Of a stretch of 6,286 nucleotides of DNA, positions 6,031 through 6,286 are shown piece by piece. Positions within the stretch are counted from its first letter, which is position 1. Each line of letters opens with the position of its first letter. The DNA is from UBA1067 sp050874585 (GTDB lineage Bacteria > Verrucomicrobiota > Kiritimatiellia > RFP12 > UBA1067), in assembly GCA_050874585.1 (NCBI GenBank), contig JBNMKZ010000085.1:1-6286 (forward strand), read 5' to 3'. The notes under the pieces were generated by a model. The model saw nothing but the letters and a program-made list of their open reading frames with translations, searched no databases and had not been told where the DNA came from. Position numbers and translations under genes: made by a program.

Positions 6031-6286
6031 ATTGGGAACGCTCCTGCAGTGGTCCCTCGCCTCTGTCCTTTCGTGACTCCGAAGGACTTTCGCGTCTTTC
6101 GTGTTCGCCCGCAGGGCCTCGGCCGCCTCAAATCACTCCATTCAGTGTGCCGCGAGATGTGCCGAAGAACCGCTTGCGGTTCGGAGGGAAGGTTGCGCAG
6201 CAACGACGAAGTCGCCCACAAGGGCACGCGCGGCTTTCTATGTATTCAGCGGCAAAAGCCCCTCCCACCCCAATTCCGCGATTTCC
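6031..6286. repeat. Non-coding intergenic block with CTTTCGTG-type repeats and several hairpins
   Basis: I find no convincing gene here. A minus-strand frame of 77 codons (6227-5994) is Arg/Ser/Thr/Pro-rich, runs past the promoter candidate and resembles no protein I know. The block holds three copies of CTTTCG[T/C]G (6068-6075, 6087-6094, 6096-6103). It also has inverted repeats: 6065-6073 with 6080-6087 (8 pairs and one bulged base, loop of 6), GAACCGC/GCGGTTC at 6167-6173 and 6176-6182, GTTGC/GCAAC at 6192-6196 and 6200-6204, and CGAC/GTCG at 6204-6207 and 6211-6214. Such density suggests a dispersed extragenic repeat or a structured leader RNA; which one cannot be decided from one copy. 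Confidence 0.45.
6162..6204. repeat. Two adjacent strong inverted repeats
   Basis: A perfect 7-base stem around TT (6167-6182) is flanked by CCGAA (6162-6166) and TTCGG (6180-6184), which can pair with each other in an alternative, bulged form. Eight bases later a 5-base stem closes a GCA loop (6192-6204). No T-run follows on either strand, so this is not a classical intrinsic terminator. Confidence 0.5.

Noticed and set aside
5994..6227. Minus-strand frame of 77 codons upstream of the operon
   Set aside because: It covers the hairpin and repeat block, is Arg/Ser/Thr/Pro-rich, and has no ribosome binding site that I can see. It is more likely translated repeat sequence than a gene.

Overview
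The window looks like chromosomal DNA from a fairly GC-rich Gram-negative bacterium. All convincing genes lie on the minus strand, so the window is read from its right end to its left. Four of the five proteins begin with a cleavable signal peptide, and the fifth is a polytopic membrane protein. The locus is therefore devoted to the cell envelope or surface. The secreted proteins with Ig-like 'WSSSPAGISG' modules, an esterase fused to an F5/8C module, and intergenic CACGAAAG-type repeats remind me of the PVC group (Kiritimatiellota, Lentisphaerota or Verrucomicrobiota). That assignment is from memory and is only moderately secure.

Layout, in transcription order: (a) 6286-5971 is a non-coding leader rich in small hairpins and short repeats, with a weak promoter candidate next to the first gene. 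(b) 5970-4690 encodes a secreted protein of unknown function with an 'NAYVSV...DFYV' N-terminal module. (c) 4687-3386 encodes a secreted protein with helical, HEAT-like repeats, starting 2 bases after the previous stop. (d) 3389-2130 encodes a secreted alpha/beta-hydrolase (esterase or peptidase fold) with a C-terminal F5/8C-like domain, joined by an ATGA overlap. (e) 2133-571 encodes a multi-spanning GT-C-type glycosyltransferase-like membrane protein, again joined by an ATGA overlap. (f) 481-1 is the start of a second secreted protein, which has its own TATAAT box and ribosome binding site and runs off the left edge.

The N-terminal module of (f) is clearly homologous to that of (b), so two paralogous surface proteins bracket the esterase/glycosyltransferase block. 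The four genes b-e are almost certainly one transcription unit with translational coupling. A reasonable inference is that the unit builds, decorates or trims a surface glycan or glycoprotein: (e) would move a sugar from a lipid carrier, (d) would remove or bind a glycan substituent, and (b), with (c) as a scaffold, would be the exported structural component. Nothing in the sequence names the substrate. I see no tRNA, rRNA, CRISPR array, transposase or phage gene.
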